NCBI RefSeq assembly: GCF_027923405.1
Contig: NZ_BQYI01000001.1
Coordinates: 2,830,501 to 2,894,500, forward strand
Source: Paenibacillus sp. YYML68
GTDB taxonomy: Bacteria; Bacillota; Bacilli; Paenibacillales; NBRC-103111
Direction: 5' to 3'
DNA: 64,000 nucleotides
Within the stretch, counting starts at the first letter, position 1. Every line of letters starts with the position of its first letter. Below, piece by piece: positions 27,685-36,594 of the stretch. A program made the translations under genes and the position numbers. The notes below the pieces were generated by a model. It saw only the letters and a list, made by a program, of their open reading frames with translations, had not been told where the DNA came from and ran no database searches.

Positions 27685-28299
27685 TTATATTGGAAGCATG
27701 ATCCACACGATCCACAACACGAGCAAGTGAAGCGGATAGAAGCTTCGCCACAGCCACACCGGCGCACTGCGGTGCTGCGGCAAGTACGCCGAATACAGCA
27801 GCAGCGTCGCGATCAAGCTGAACCATTGCACCGGGTACGCCGTGAAGAGCAGCAGTGTGGCGAAGCCATGCGCGGCTACCGCCCAATAGGTTGGGATATA
27901 CCGGAAGATGAGGACGAGTGTAAGCCCATATAGCCCGTAATCGAATTCTACCGCATACAGCAGTCCGACGCATACCGCGATCCATACATAGCGCACCATA
28001 CTTGTCCTCGGCTTGTCCAGCGCCCACAGCACGAGCAGGCTCAGCAGCAGCGTCCCGACGACATTCAGCTCCAGCGTCTGGAACAGCGCCATATACGGAA
28101 GCTGAGCGACCGCGAAGATGAAGAGCAGCCTGCGCATGTAGCGCGGCACATCGCTCGTTCGTTGGTAGCCTTGCACGAGCAAGTACGCGTAGATCGGGAA
28201 CGCCAATCGTCCGATCATACGCCACCACAGCTGATCTGGATAGAAGACGTGACCGATATGATCCAACGTCATCGTGATCATTGCGATCCACTGCCACAT
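27685..28299 (-). CDS. TraX family membrane protein
   Basis: About 204 residues, ATG at 28299 (AGGAG 10 bases upstream) or GTG at 28305. Six or seven hydrophobic helices; the opening IAMITMTLDHIGHVFYP and GRLAFPIYAYLLVQGYQRT are diagnostic of TraX. TraX of F-like plasmids N-acetylates pilin; chromosomal Gram-positive members have no known substrate. The gene overlaps nothing and sits between DinB and GNAT genes. No conjugation genes are in the window, so a role in conjugation is unlikely. Confidence 0.88.
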   Translation of the reverse strand: MWQWIAMITMTLDHIGHVFYPDQLWWRMIGRLAFPIYAYLLVQGYQRTSDVPRYMRRLLFIFAVAQLPYMALFQTLELNVVGTLLLSLLVLWALDKPRTSMVRYVWIAVCVGLLYAVEFDYGLYGLTLVLIFRYIPTYWAVAAHGFATLLLFTAYPVQWFSLIATLLLYSAYLPQHRSAPVWLWRSFYPLHLLVLWIVWIMLPI

Positions 28300-28388
28300 G
28301 ATCACACCGCTCCTTTCTCATCCAACCTGCAAGCTTGTCAGCAACAGAGCTGCAAGGCCGTCATTCGCCCTAAGCTTGTGACGAACGA

Positions 28389-28838
28389 TTATGTCGCGTC
28401 TTCCTCCGCAGCTGCCTCGTCTGTAGCGTCGTAATGGCATTGGAACCGCTCGTAGCCGGGCACCGTCTCCCCAATACTTACAACCGTGAAGCCGATGCTT
28501 CGAAAAAAATCAACCGCGTCCTCATCCACTTCCACTTCAAGACACCGAGGCGTATGCAAGGCGATCAGTTCGAGCAAAATGCCGCGCCCGTAGCCGTTCC
28601 CCCGCTCCTCGGGGTGCACGACCAAGTGCTTAATCGTAATCGTTCGGGAGCTGTCCATCGTAAAGCCGACGAGACCGATCAGCTTCCCTTCCTCCTCATA
28701 GCTAAGAAGCTGCAGCTCAGTAGAGCCCTTATATTGCTGGACAGCAGCCTCTAGCAGCTCTTCGTCAGGGAGCAACGAATATTCGAGCAGCTCTCGAATG
28801 TCATCGTCTTCCACTCTAGTTCTTATATCAGTTAACAT
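28389..28838 (-). CDS. GNAT family N-acetyltransferase
   Basis: 149 residues; ATG at 28838 has AGGAGGAG upstream, better than an ATG 24 bases earlier. The acetyl-CoA site reads HLVVHPEERGNGYGRGILLEL, i.e. the V-x-P-x-x-R-G-x-G-x-G motif, preceded by the IGLVGFTM strand and followed by CLEVEVDEDAVDFFRSIGF. It transfers an acetyl group to an unknown amine substrate. Single gene. Confidence 0.88.
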   Translation of the reverse strand: MLTDIRTRVEDDDIRELLEYSLLPDEELLEAAVQQYKGSTELQLLSYEEEGKLIGLVGFTMDSSRTITIKHLVVHPEERGNGYGRGILLELIALHTPRCLEVEVDEDAVDFFRSIGFTVVSIGETVPGYERFQCHYDATDEAAAEEDAT

Positions 28839-28951
28839 ATGCGCTCCTCCTACTTCATCCACCCGCCGATTGTCAACCGTGCGAATAGACTCGACCAGCT
28901 TGTTCTATTATACGAGTCCGAGTCATGCCACTGCAATCATATGGCCTATGC

Positions 28952-29530
28952 CTACTCGACGCGACGCTGCAAGCTATGGATGCCTGCCAGCAGCGTGTGA
29001 ATGAGCAGCTCCTCCGTTGCGCCGAGCTCCAGCGGCATACCGAACCCGCCATTGCGCTCAAGCGAGGCGAAGCCGTGCAGCGCGCTTCGAATGCAGCGCA
29101 CCGTATGCAGAGCATCGCTCTCACCGAGCGAATAGGACTGGAGGACACGAAGGATCGTATCGAGTAGAGCGGATGAAGCATCGCCCAGCTCGACGTTATC
29201 CGGCTCCGGTGCGCGGAGCGTCGACTCGTACAAGCCCGGCTGCGTCCGGGCGAAGTGCAGATACGCGCGGCAGATCGCCCGCACCGCCTCGTCGCCCGAT
29301 ACACCGGTCGCCGCCTGGAGCAGCGCTTCGTGCAGCTTCGCGACGCCGTATGCAGCGAGCTTGCTGCGAAGACCCTGTAATCCGCTCACATGGTTATATA
29401 GAGATGGCGACTTAATGTCAAGCTTGTGCGCCAGCATCGCAAGCGTCACCGCCTCCAATCCGTGCTCATCGGCAAGCTGGGCCGCTGCACGCAGCACCGC
29501 CTGTATTTCCAAACCGCTTCTCGGTGACAT
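28952..29530 (-). CDS. TetR family repressor with WHG-type ligand domain
   Basis: 192 residues. The helix-turn-helix is near the N-terminus (ADEHGLEAVTLAMLAHKL then DIKSPSLYNHVSGLQGL). The C-terminal half with ICRAYLHFARTQPGLYEST and the late helix with IHTLLAGIHSL match the TetR C-terminal WHG class. ATG at 29530 lies 7 bases after the metallo-hydrolase stop, so both are one transcript. The twin palindromes upstream of the first gene are the likely operators, giving autoregulation. Ligand unknown, perhaps the substrate or product of the hydrolase. Confidence 0.9.
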   Translation of the reverse strand: MSPRSGLEIQAVLRAAAQLADEHGLEAVTLAMLAHKLDIKSPSLYNHVSGLQGLRSKLAAYGVAKLHEALLQAATGVSGDEAVRAICRAYLHFARTQPGLYESTLRAPEPDNVELGDASSALLDTILRVLQSYSLGESDALHTVRCIRSALHGFASLERNGGFGMPLELGATEELLIHTLLAGIHSLQRRVE

Positions 29531-29536
29531 CCACCA

Positions 29537-30274
29537 TCATCTCCTGTTCGTGCGAAGCCGCTTACGGCTCATGCTGCTCTGTGCGAACTGTATCGCTTCT
29601 TGTATAGCGGCAGACGGCTCCTCCAGCATACGCCCATGTCCGACCGCAAGGAGCGCAGGCTTCAGCTCCTCCAGCCTCCGAGCGCTGTCGAGCGCTGCTG
29701 AGGCGTCCCAAGTCGCCAAGGCCGGGAACGGAAACCAAGGCACCAGTATTCCCGCGACCGCCACCTTGCCTCGCGTCTGCAGCGCATCACCTGCAACAAG
29801 CAGACCGTGACGCGTGTCGAGGAATGACATCGAGCCGGGTGTATGGCCGGGAGTGGATACAGCGATCAGCGAGCCGACCCGATCACCGTCCTGCAGCAGC
29901 ACATCCGGCTTCGTTCGTATTCCGCGCGGCACACTCCCTCGGATGGGTTGTTCCGGCTCTCCCACCTCCATACTGGTATCACCCCCGAGAAGCTTCGCGT
30001 CTCTCGCTGAGATGTGCACGACAGCATTCGGGAACGCCTGCTTCACAGCGTCGAGCGCTCCGACATGATCGAAGTGAGCGTGAGTCAGCACGATCCGCGT
30101 AATCGGCCGTCCAAGACTTGCAGCGGTATGGATAATCCCCTTCGTGCTGTTCGGCAAGGCGGCATCGATCAACGTTAAGCCATCCTCCTCCTCCAGCAAA
30201 TAGCAATTGACAGGGAACAAGAGCGGATAGAAGGCAATCTGGGTTAACGAATGAACCTTTCGTGTTCGATACAT
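29537..30274 (-). CDS. MBL-fold metallo-hydrolase
   Basis: 245 residues. The zinc motif is THAHFDHVGAL (HxHxDH), followed by a later His in STPGHTPGSMSFL and an Asp in LLVAGDAL, the usual set of the glyoxalase II-like branch. ATG at 30274 with GGGGTG 8 bases upstream. It is the first gene of an operon with the TetR regulator and is controlled by the twin operators at 30292-30335. Substrate is unknown; induction by a small molecule sensed by TetR is inferred. Confidence 0.9.
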   Translation of the reverse strand: MYRTRKVHSLTQIAFYPLLFPVNCYLLEEEDGLTLIDAALPNSTKGIIHTAASLGRPITRIVLTHAHFDHVGALDAVKQAFPNAVVHISARDAKLLGGDTSMEVGEPEQPIRGSVPRGIRTKPDVLLQDGDRVGSLIAVSTPGHTPGSMSFLDTRHGLLVAGDALQTRGKVAVAGILVPWFPFPALATWDASAALDSARRLEELKPALLAVGHGRMLEEPSAAIQEAIQFAQSSMSRKRLRTNRR

Positions 30275-30291
30275 AACGAATCACCCCAATT

Positions 30292-30339
30292 AACTAATCG
30301 TATTAGTTTAATAATAACTAATATCATTAGTTATTGCAA
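30292..30339 (-). promoter_or_regulatory. Promoter with two TetR-type operators upstream of the metallo-hydrolase/TetR operon
   Basis: On the minus strand: -35 TTGCAA (30334-30339), 17-base spacer, -10 TATTAT (30311-30316). Two inverted repeats share the half-site AACTAAT...ATTAGTT with a 3-base centre: 30292-30308 just downstream of the -10 and 30313-30335 (arms extended to 10 bp) filling the spacer. Their centres are 24 bp apart. Occupation would block RNA polymerase. Confidence 0.8.
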
Positions 30340-30361
30340 TGAGGTTTTGTGAAGTTATATC

Positions 30362-30414
30362 AAAAGACCGCTTCACCTGTACAATTACTCATCTACAGGT
30401 GAAGCGGTCTTTTC
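30362..30414 (-). terminator. Terminator after the 399-residue gene
   Basis: Stem AAAGACCGCTTCACCTGTA / TACAGGTGAAGCGGTCTTT with a loop of about 13 bases, followed by TTTTGAT on the minus strand; 30 bases past the stop. Confidence 0.85.
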
Positions 30415-30443
30415 TATTACACCCTACATCTACCTAAATACGG

Positions 30444-31643
30444 TTACACCTGCTGCTCCGCTTGAGCCTCGGACTGCTGGGTAGCCTGTGCTTGCTGTAA
30501 CACCTCGTAGAAGTCCGGCGAGCCACTCAGCAGCCAGTTGCGGTGAAGCACCGCCTGCTCATGCTGCTCCGGCTCTCCGAGAGGCCAGCCAAGACCTACG
30601 CCTACCGCGTAGTCCTTCATCAGCAGCAGGAACGCAGCTGCCCAATCCCGCAGCCCCTTCACCGTAGGAACGAGCGGGTAATACTTGTCGTAAGCCGCGC
30701 GAATGAGTGTATGAACCGACTCTTGAAGAATCGTCGGCACCTCGACCTGCTTCAGCTTCTCGCTTAGCTCCTCTGGAAACTCCGGCTCGTCGCTTGACAT
30801 CCACGTCTCGTACTCCTCGACAGTGACGACCTGCTGCTCCTTCGCCACCCACAGCATCATTCGGTTCAGCGCAGGCTTGAAGACAGCTGGGACTGTGACC
30901 GTCAGCTCCGGCTGCGGATCGTCGAGATTGATGACGAACGACTCGCCGAAGTTGTGGAACTTCACGTTGCCGCGAACGCCCAGCCAGCGCAACGCCAACA
31001 GCGCATGCGTACGGATCTTGCTGTCGAGCTGCTCGTTGCGGCAGACGCGGCGAAGCAGCTTCTCGCTGCGAGGGTCCGGGATCATGCACAGCAGGCGAAC
31101 ACACGACAGCGCATTCTCGTCGTCCTCGATCCATTGCTTGGCGTTCTCGAATATTTCATCAACCGAGCCGCCCTCGTGAATCCAGTCGAGCTCCATGCGG
31201 CGAGCAGCGTAGTCGTTCAGCGAATACATACCGCGCTCCACGAGCGACTCTTCACCGTGCTCCTCGACCAGCTTCTCGTACGAGCTCTTCAGATCGGTCT
31301 CCATCTCGGTGAGCATTTCCTGATGCGCTCCGACCTCACGCATCTGCGACACACGTCCGACCCACTCGCCGAGTGCGCGTGGATTGTTCTGCCACATCAT
31401 CATAGCGAAGGTGATCATATCCGAATCGTAAGGCAGCTGAGGCTGCAGCGCGAAGCGGGCAAGCACCGTCTGCACGTCGAACTCCTTGCGCAGGAACGTC
31501 AGTGCTAGAATTAGTCCATTCCAGGCGCTGCTGTTGCTCTTATCCTCAAGAATAGCGCGATATGAACAAAAGGCCGATACGCCGTATGATTCCATATTCA
31601 AATAATGGCGCCCTAGAGCGCTGTAATCGGGATTCTGACTCAT
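30444..31643 (-). CDS. Hypothetical protein with TPR/HEAT-like helical repeats, 399 residues
   Basis: ATG at 31643 (GGGGGT 9 bases upstream). The N-terminal part (YSALGRHYLNMESYGVSAFC, SSAWNGLILALTFLRKEF) resembles a TPR pair; residues about 180-240 (CVRLLCMIPDPRSEKLLRRV, IRTHALLALRWLGV) resemble HEAT repeats. The C-terminal third is acidic and ends in a Gln-rich tail. Soluble, no signal peptide, no enzymatic motif. It stands alone with its own terminator. Family not recognised; a scaffold role would fit the repeats but is only a guess. Confidence 0.75.
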   Translation of the reverse strand: MSQNPDYSALGRHYLNMESYGVSAFCSYRAILEDKSNSSAWNGLILALTFLRKEFDVQTVLARFALQPQLPYDSDMITFAMMMWQNNPRALGEWVGRVSQMREVGAHQEMLTEMETDLKSSYEKLVEEHGEESLVERGMYSLNDYAARRMELDWIHEGGSVDEIFENAKQWIEDDENALSCVRLLCMIPDPRSEKLLRRVCRNEQLDSKIRTHALLALRWLGVRGNVKFHNFGESFVINLDDPQPELTVTVPAVFKPALNRMMLWVAKEQQVVTVEEYETWMSSDEPEFPEELSEKLKQVEVPTILQESVHTLIRAAYDKYYPLVPTVKGLRDWAAAFLLLMKDYAVGVGLGWPLGEPEQHEQAVLHRNWLLSGSPDFYEVLQQAQATQQSEAQAEQQV

Positions 31644-31755
31644 GAACGAATTACCCCCAAGGTGGACAAGATATACCAACAGTATACCTTATTACTCCTG
31701 AGATGAAAAACATTGTTTTCGCAGGTCACAAACTCAAGCGGCGCAGCACCCTCCA

Positions 31756-32451
31756 TTAAGGAAGGTCGATCAGCACAAGCGAAGCCATATTCTCCGGTGT
31801 CAACACCAGCTCGTGTACCCCTTCGATACGAGCAGCGTCTCTGCGTCCAAGCACCGTTCCGTCGCCAAGCCGAACGTTGCCCTCTAGCACGAATACATAG
31901 ATGCGACGGCCCACCTGCTGCGAGAACGTCACGCTCTCTCCATTCAGCTCGGTCAAATAGATCGTCAAGTCTTGATGAATATGGGCGATACCAGCTCCTG
32001 ACCGCTTCGATACGATCGGCAGCAGCCGGTTGCGCATTGCTGACGTATCAAAGTCTGTTGCCTCATACGAAGGCTCCAAGCGAAGCTCCTCCGGCTCGAA
32101 CCAGATTTGCAGGAAATGAACCTCCTCCTCACCTGGATTCACCTCGGAATGAATAATTCCTGTACCGGCCGACATGCGCTGCACTTGACCGTAGGTCGTC
32201 ACTTCGCGATGACCGGTGCTGTCTTCATGCTGCAGCTGCCCCTTCAGTACGATCGACACGATCTCCATCTCCCGATGCGGGTGAGCGCCGAAGCCGCGGC
32301 CACCTTGCACGATGTCGTCGTTGAACACTCGAAGCGGGCCGAAGCTGACGTTGTTCGGATCGTAATAATCGGCGAAGGAGAAGCTGAAGTTACTCTTGAG
32401 CCATCCGTGATCGGCTGTATAACGAGAAGTCGAAGGAAAGACTTGAATCAT
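31756..32451 (-). CDS. Pirin family protein (bicupin, YhhW-like)
   Basis: 231 residues. N-terminal cupin motif: GFGAHPHREMEIVSIVLKG with metal-binding His residues, then GTGIIHSEVNPGEEEVHFLQIW, the pirin signature. The C-terminal cupin is degenerate, as usual. Members such as E. coli YhhW show quercetin 2,3-dioxygenase activity in vitro; the natural role is often redox or electrophile related. A sigma-A promoter with a perfect palindrome at the start site lies upstream (32475-32520), suggesting control by a MarR-type regulator, for which no gene is adjacent. Confidence 0.92.
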   Translation of the reverse strand: MIQVFPSTSRYTADHGWLKSNFSFSFADYYDPNNVSFGPLRVFNDDIVQGGRGFGAHPHREMEIVSIVLKGQLQHEDSTGHREVTTYGQVQRMSAGTGIIHSEVNPGEEEVHFLQIWFEPEELRLEPSYEATDFDTSAMRNRLLPIVSKRSGAGIAHIHQDLTIYLTELNGESVTFSQQVGRRIYVFVLEGNVRLGDGTVLGRRDAARIEGVHELVLTPENMASLVLIDLP

Positions 32452-32474
32452 AAGAGGAACACTCCTAACCTTTT

Positions 32475-32520
32475 ATCTTAAATTTAAGATGAATATACAA
32501 GAGCACTCCCTCCCTGTCAA
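32475..32520 (-). promoter_or_regulatory. Promoter with palindromic operator upstream of the pirin gene
   Basis: Minus strand: TTGACA (32515-32520), 17-base spacer, TATATT (32492-32497), then one base and the perfect 16-bp palindrome ATCTTAAATTTAAGAT (32475-32490) covering the expected transcription start. The palindrome resembles MhqR/MarR-type operators of Bacilli, which control quinone-responsive genes. Confidence 0.75.
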
Positions 32521-32553
32521 TGTCGATGAAAGGAAAGCCCCTCTTCATTAATA

Positions 32554-33075
32554 TTATGAATGATTAACAATATGAACCGATTGAATATGCTCAAGCCCGA
32601 CCTTCTCCATCTTGTCAAGGCGACAGAGCCGATCCGGTATGAACGCTGGCAGCACCACGATGTCAGCAAGCTCCTCCAGCGCAAACCACCGGTATTCCAG
32701 CTCCACCTCCTGCTCCAGCCCACCGAAGGACCCTTGAAGCTCTGTCATCGGATGACCCGGTGTGAGTGAAGCTCGATAATAGAAGCCGAGCTCGTGATAG
32801 CGGAGCCCATCATAGAGGAAGAAATCCTCCGACAGCCACAATAGCTCGTGCACGTCGACGTTGACACCGAGCTCCTCTAGCAGCTCTCTCCGCACCGTAT
32901 CGCTCGACAGCTCCATCAGCTCCACCCGTCCGCCCGGTAGCGACCAGAAGGCATCGCGCGGTGCACGATGCAGCAGCACCCGGCCTTCGTGTAGCAGAAC
33001 AGCCGCTGCGCGGTAATTGAACTTGTGACCGTCTTGCACGAATGTAATGATGGACCTCGCCTCCTCATTATACAT
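32554..33075 (-). CDS. Nudix hydrolase
   Basis: About 173 residues if started at ATG 33075; that ATG has no clear ribosome site and an earlier or non-standard start is possible. The Nudix box is LPGGRVELMELSSDTVRREL followed by LEELGV, with all key Glu residues (GG-x5-E-x7-REL-x-EELG). FWSLPGGRVE and the Phe/Tyr-rich later part (DFFLYDGLRYHELGFYYRA) are like the ADP-sugar/NTP branch. Substrate unknown. Single gene upstream of the pirin gene on the same strand. Confidence 0.82.
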   Translation of the reverse strand: MYNEEARSIITFVQDGHKFNYRAAAVLLHEGRVLLHRAPRDAFWSLPGGRVELMELSSDTVRRELLEELGVNVDVHELLWLSEDFFLYDGLRYHELGFYYRASLTPGHPMTELQGSFGGLEQEVELEYRWFALEELADIVVLPAFIPDRLCRLDKMEKVGLEHIQSVHIVNHS

Positions 33076-33134
33076 ACGACACGAGCACTCGCTCGTACTA
33101 CCTAATAACATCTTAACCGTGTTCTTAAGAAATG

Positions 33135-34085
33135 CTAATCCGAGCGCTTGCCTTCCGACTTGCGACCAAGACCGAACAACAGCGGCAGTGCGAACGACTT
33201 GCATGGCGGCTTCTTCCTTCCAAGCTTAGAGAAGTATAATGTCGCGTTCAGCTCTCCGCCAAGCAGAATGATCATGCTGGACAAATAAAGCCAGATGAGC
33301 AGCACGATCACACCGCCGAGACTGCCGTACGTCTTGCTGTACGAAGCGAAGTGGTTCACATAGTAGCTGAACAAGAGAGACACACCGACCCAGCTTACCG
33401 TAGCGAACAACGCTCCAGGTAGCACATCCTTCAGCCGCAGCCTCAGGTTCGGCAAGTATGCATAGAGCAGCATAAACATCAGCCATAGCGACACCAGCGG
33501 GATCACATATTGGACGACAGCCCATACCGTTGCGAAGTCGCCGGGCAGCCTTGCGGTCCGATACAGCCATTCGCCGATCCATTGCCCGAATACGAGCAGA
33601 GCGAAGCTAATCATCATCGCAAGGACGAGCACGCCTGTCGACATGATCGAGATCGAGCGCAGGAGCCAATACGGACGGCTCTCCTCCTCGTCATACGCTT
33701 TGTTAATGCCCTTAATGATCGCATTGACTCCATTAGAGGCCGACCACAATGCAGCTAAGAAACCAAGGGAGAGCAACGAGCCGCTGCGCGTTTGTTCAAT
33801 TTCGTGAAACACATCGCTTATCGTGCGGCTGGACAGCTCAGGTAATAGAATGCTCAGCTGCTCAAGTGCTTCCGCTGCCTTGAAGTTCGTAAAGCTGAGC
33901 AGCGCCGCCGCGAATATTAAGAACGGGAAAAACGATAAAATCAAGTAATACGTAAGCTGAGCCGACAAGGCGGGCACATCGTCGTCCTGAAAGCGGCAAA
34001 ATAACGTACCGATTATACTGAACAGCTTCACCGGCTTCCGTTCCTGCTTTGACTGCGGCGATCGATTAGAATGGGTAGTGTTCAT
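33135..34085 (-). CDS. YihY/virulence factor BrkB family membrane protein
   Basis: 316 residues with six hydrophobic helices. Conserved features: DDVPALSAQLTYYLILSFFPFLIF near the N-terminus (split here as DDVPALSAQLTYYLILSF), ALWSASNGVNAIIKGINKAYD, and YGSLGGVIVLLIWLYLSS near the C-terminus. This is the YihY/BrkB family, previously misnamed RNase BN. It is a cytoplasmic membrane protein, possibly a transporter or lipid-related; no proven function. ATG at 34085 with a weak ribosome site. It stands alone. Confidence 0.92.
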   Translation of the reverse strand: MNTTHSNRSPQSKQERKPVKLFSIIGTLFCRFQDDDVPALSAQLTYYLILSFFPFLIFAAALLSFTNFKAAEALEQLSILLPELSSRTISDVFHEIEQTRSGSLLSLGFLAALWSASNGVNAIIKGINKAYDEEESRPYWLLRSISIMSTGVLVLAMMISFALLVFGQWIGEWLYRTARLPGDFATVWAVVQYVIPLVSLWLMFMLLYAYLPNLRLRLKDVLPGALFATVSWVGVSLLFSYYVNHFASYSKTYGSLGGVIVLLIWLYLSSMIILLGGELNATLYFSKLGRKKPPCKSFALPLLFGLGRKSEGKRSD

Positions 34086-34230
34086 TCTTCAAGTCGGCTG
34101 ACATGGCAGCCAGCTCCTTTCATTGCACACGCAGAGTATGTAAGCTCCGTAACCGCTAGCTTCCCCCACATCGGTCCATTCCTTGCATCGTAATGCCAAC
34201 TATTATTGTGTATGGACGCACTTGGCTAAG

Positions 34231-36594
34231 CTAGCTGCGGATGGCCGTATATAGATCCTCAGGCACTCCGGCTACGAACGGACTCAGCTCCCCTGTATAG
34301 GTCAGATGCAGCTCATGCATCGCTCGCGTGCACACGGTGTAGAACAGCCGCCGCTCGGACTGTCGACCGTAACGTTCTGCCGAAGCGTTGTAGAGAAGCA
34401 CAGCGTCGAACTCGACGCCCTTGGCCAAGTACGACGGAATGATGACAAGGCCTTGCTCGAATGTCACTGTCTCTGTATCAATCAGTCGGATCGCGAGCTT
34501 CGGGCGCAGCGCCTCGTACACCTCGCGGCTCTCGGCTGCCGTCTTGCAGATGACCGCCACCGTGCCGTGTCCTTCGGCCTGAAGCTGCTCCAGCTTGGCG
34601 GCAATGATCGCATTCAGCTGCTGTTCATCGTCAGCTCGTAACAAGGTCGGCTTCGGACCTTCACGGTTGAACGGCTCAATCGCCGCACCGCCCTCCACCA
34701 TAGCCCGCGTAAATTCAACAATCGGTCGTGTTGACCGATAGCTCTTCGTGAACACGATCCGCTTCGCCTGTTCCTCACCGAACAGTGCAATCAGCTCTGC
34801 GAATCGATCGCCCTCGGCCGCCTGCACATGGATGGCCTGATTCCAATCGCCCAGCACCGTGAAGCGACTGCTCGGGAACAGCTGCATCAGGTACGCGTAC
34901 TGAAACGGCGAATAGTCCTGCGCTTCATCGATGAACACATGACGCACCTTCAGATTGCGGTACGAACCCTCTAGCCGATCCTTCAGCAGTAAGTACGGCG
35001 TCATATCCTCGCTAGGCAGTACACCTTGCTTCAATCGTAGCAGCGTCTGGGCGCACACCCGCTCCCAGTCCAGAGGCAGCGAAGCCTCCTCTGTGCTGAT
35101 CAGCTGTGCAGCGAGCTGCGGCCGCTCGAACAGCGCAGCATATGTTGCCGGCAGATCGAGGAAGGCAAGCCTCTTGACCGCTGTCCGCAGCGGCTTGAAG
35201 TGCTCATTGACGACCATAACGGCCAGCGCATGCTTTTCCTTCTCGAAGTCGTCGAAGGTGTTATCGGTATATTGCTTTTTGCGGCGGAGCCGCTCATACG
35301 CCTCCAAGTACGCCTCCGTGTCCAGCAGCTCCAGCTCCTCCTCGACCCAGGACGATCTCCGCTCGTGTCTTGCGAACGACTTCAGCTGCTGCTGCAGCCA
35401 ATCTGTCAAGTCCCGCAGACGGCTCGGAATCGACCAGCTCGCATCATAGCTGTAGAATCGCTCACGAAACGCTTCCGCCGACACGACCTCCCGCTCTCGA
35501 AAGACGATCGGCTTGAAAACAAGCCCGCTCGTCTTCAGCGTTACGACATAAGCCTCCATCAGACGCAGGAAGCCCATACCCGCCTTGTAGCGAATCGCCT
35601 GCATGCGCACTGTGTAGGACTCGTCGCCTGAGGCCGATAACGCGTACTCGAGCTGGTCGAACGGACTTTCCAGCCGATATTCCGCACCGATTCGATGCTC
35701 TGCATATTCCTGGAACGTCGTCTGTTGCATATTCTCCTCGCCAAGCTCGGGCAATACGGTTGAGACATAGCTATTGAACATCGGGTTCGGTGAGAATAGT
35801 AAAATCTGCTCCGCACTCAGCGTCTCACGGAACCGATACAGCAAGTACGCCACACGCTGCAGCGCTGCGGACGTCTTGCCACTGCCCGCCGCCCCTTGCA
35901 CGATGAGCAATCGGCTGCCCGTATCGCGAATGACCGCATTCTGCTCACGCTGAATCGTCGCCACAATCGACTTCATCTGTGCATCCGACTGCTTCCCTAG
36001 CACCTGCTGCAGTAGCTCATCGCCGATCGTAATACCGGTATCGAACATGCTATGAATCGTACCGCCACGGATTAAATATTGCCGCTTCAGCTCCATCTCA
36101 CCTTGAATCATCCCTACAGGCGTCTCATACGACGCCGGTCCTGGCGCGTAATCGTAATACATGCCGGACACTGGTGCACGCCAGTCATAGATGAGGAACG
36201 CATCGTCATCGTCATCGAGCAAGGAGCCTACTCCAATGTAGATGTGCTCCACGTGCTGCTCCCCCACCTCACGGAAATCGATGCGTCCGAAGTATGGCGA
36301 ATCCTTCAGCCGATCCAGCACGTGCAGCTGCGCTCTCGCATGACGATGGCTACGCTCCCGCTCCGACAGCACCTCTGCCTGCTGCTTCATACTGGCGAAC
36401 GTCTCGGCAGATTCCGCCGAATCCTCCAGGTTCACGGTAACATCGTCCCAGAATTCACTCCGGTTCGTTACAATGTCGGTCCGGATCGAGCCGAGCTGCT
36501 CCTGTAGGCTCTCCATACGAGAAGCAATGAGCGCCTTCACCTGCTGAACCCTCGCCTGCTCCTCTTCAATCGATGTGTGTGGGTCTAATTGCAC
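34231..36594 (-). CDS. helD: HelD-like superfamily 1 helicase, RNA polymerase-associated
   Basis: About 787 residues from GTG 36594 (AGGAG 8 bases upstream). N-terminal antiparallel coiled coil (EEEQARVQQVKALIASRMESL), a IYIGVGSLLDDD...LIYDWRAPVSGMYYD segment unique to HelD, Walker A IVQGAAGSGKTSAALQRVAYL (shown in part), Walker B HVFIDEAQDYSPFQ, motif III VLGDWNQAI, and C-terminal UvrD-type motifs SYRSTRPIVEF and ATR-like YTVCTRAMHEL. HelD removes stalled RNA polymerase from DNA and can affect rifamycin tolerance. Single gene. Confidence 0.92.
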   Translation of the reverse strand: MQLDPHTSIEEEQARVQQVKALIASRMESLQEQLGSIRTDIVTNRSEFWDDVTVNLEDSAESAETFASMKQQAEVLSERERSHRHARAQLHVLDRLKDSPYFGRIDFREVGEQHVEHIYIGVGSLLDDDDDAFLIYDWRAPVSGMYYDYAPGPASYETPVGMIQGEMELKRQYLIRGGTIHSMFDTGITIGDELLQQVLGKQSDAQMKSIVATIQREQNAVIRDTGSRLLIVQGAAGSGKTSAALQRVAYLLYRFRETLSAEQILLFSPNPMFNSYVSTVLPELGEENMQQTTFQEYAEHRIGAEYRLESPFDQLEYALSASGDESYTVRMQAIRYKAGMGFLRLMEAYVVTLKTSGLVFKPIVFREREVVSAEAFRERFYSYDASWSIPSRLRDLTDWLQQQLKSFARHERRSSWVEEELELLDTEAYLEAYERLRRKKQYTDNTFDDFEKEKHALAVMVVNEHFKPLRTAVKRLAFLDLPATYAALFERPQLAAQLISTEEASLPLDWERVCAQTLLRLKQGVLPSEDMTPYLLLKDRLEGSYRNLKVRHVFIDEAQDYSPFQYAYLMQLFPSSRFTVLGDWNQAIHVQAAEGDRFAELIALFGEEQAKRIVFTKSYRSTRPIVEFTRAMVEGGAAIEPFNREGPKPTLLRADDEQQLNAIIAAKLEQLQAEGHGTVAVICKTAAESREVYEALRPKLAIRLIDTETVTFEQGLVIIPSYLAKGVEFDAVLLYNASAERYGRQSERRLFYTVCTRAMHELHLTYTGELSPFVAGVPEDLYTAIRS

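Noticed and set aside
27685-28299. Conjugative transfer locus suggested by the TraX match
   Set aside because: No other transfer, relaxase or plasmid genes are present; TraX-like proteins are common on chromosomes of Bacilli.
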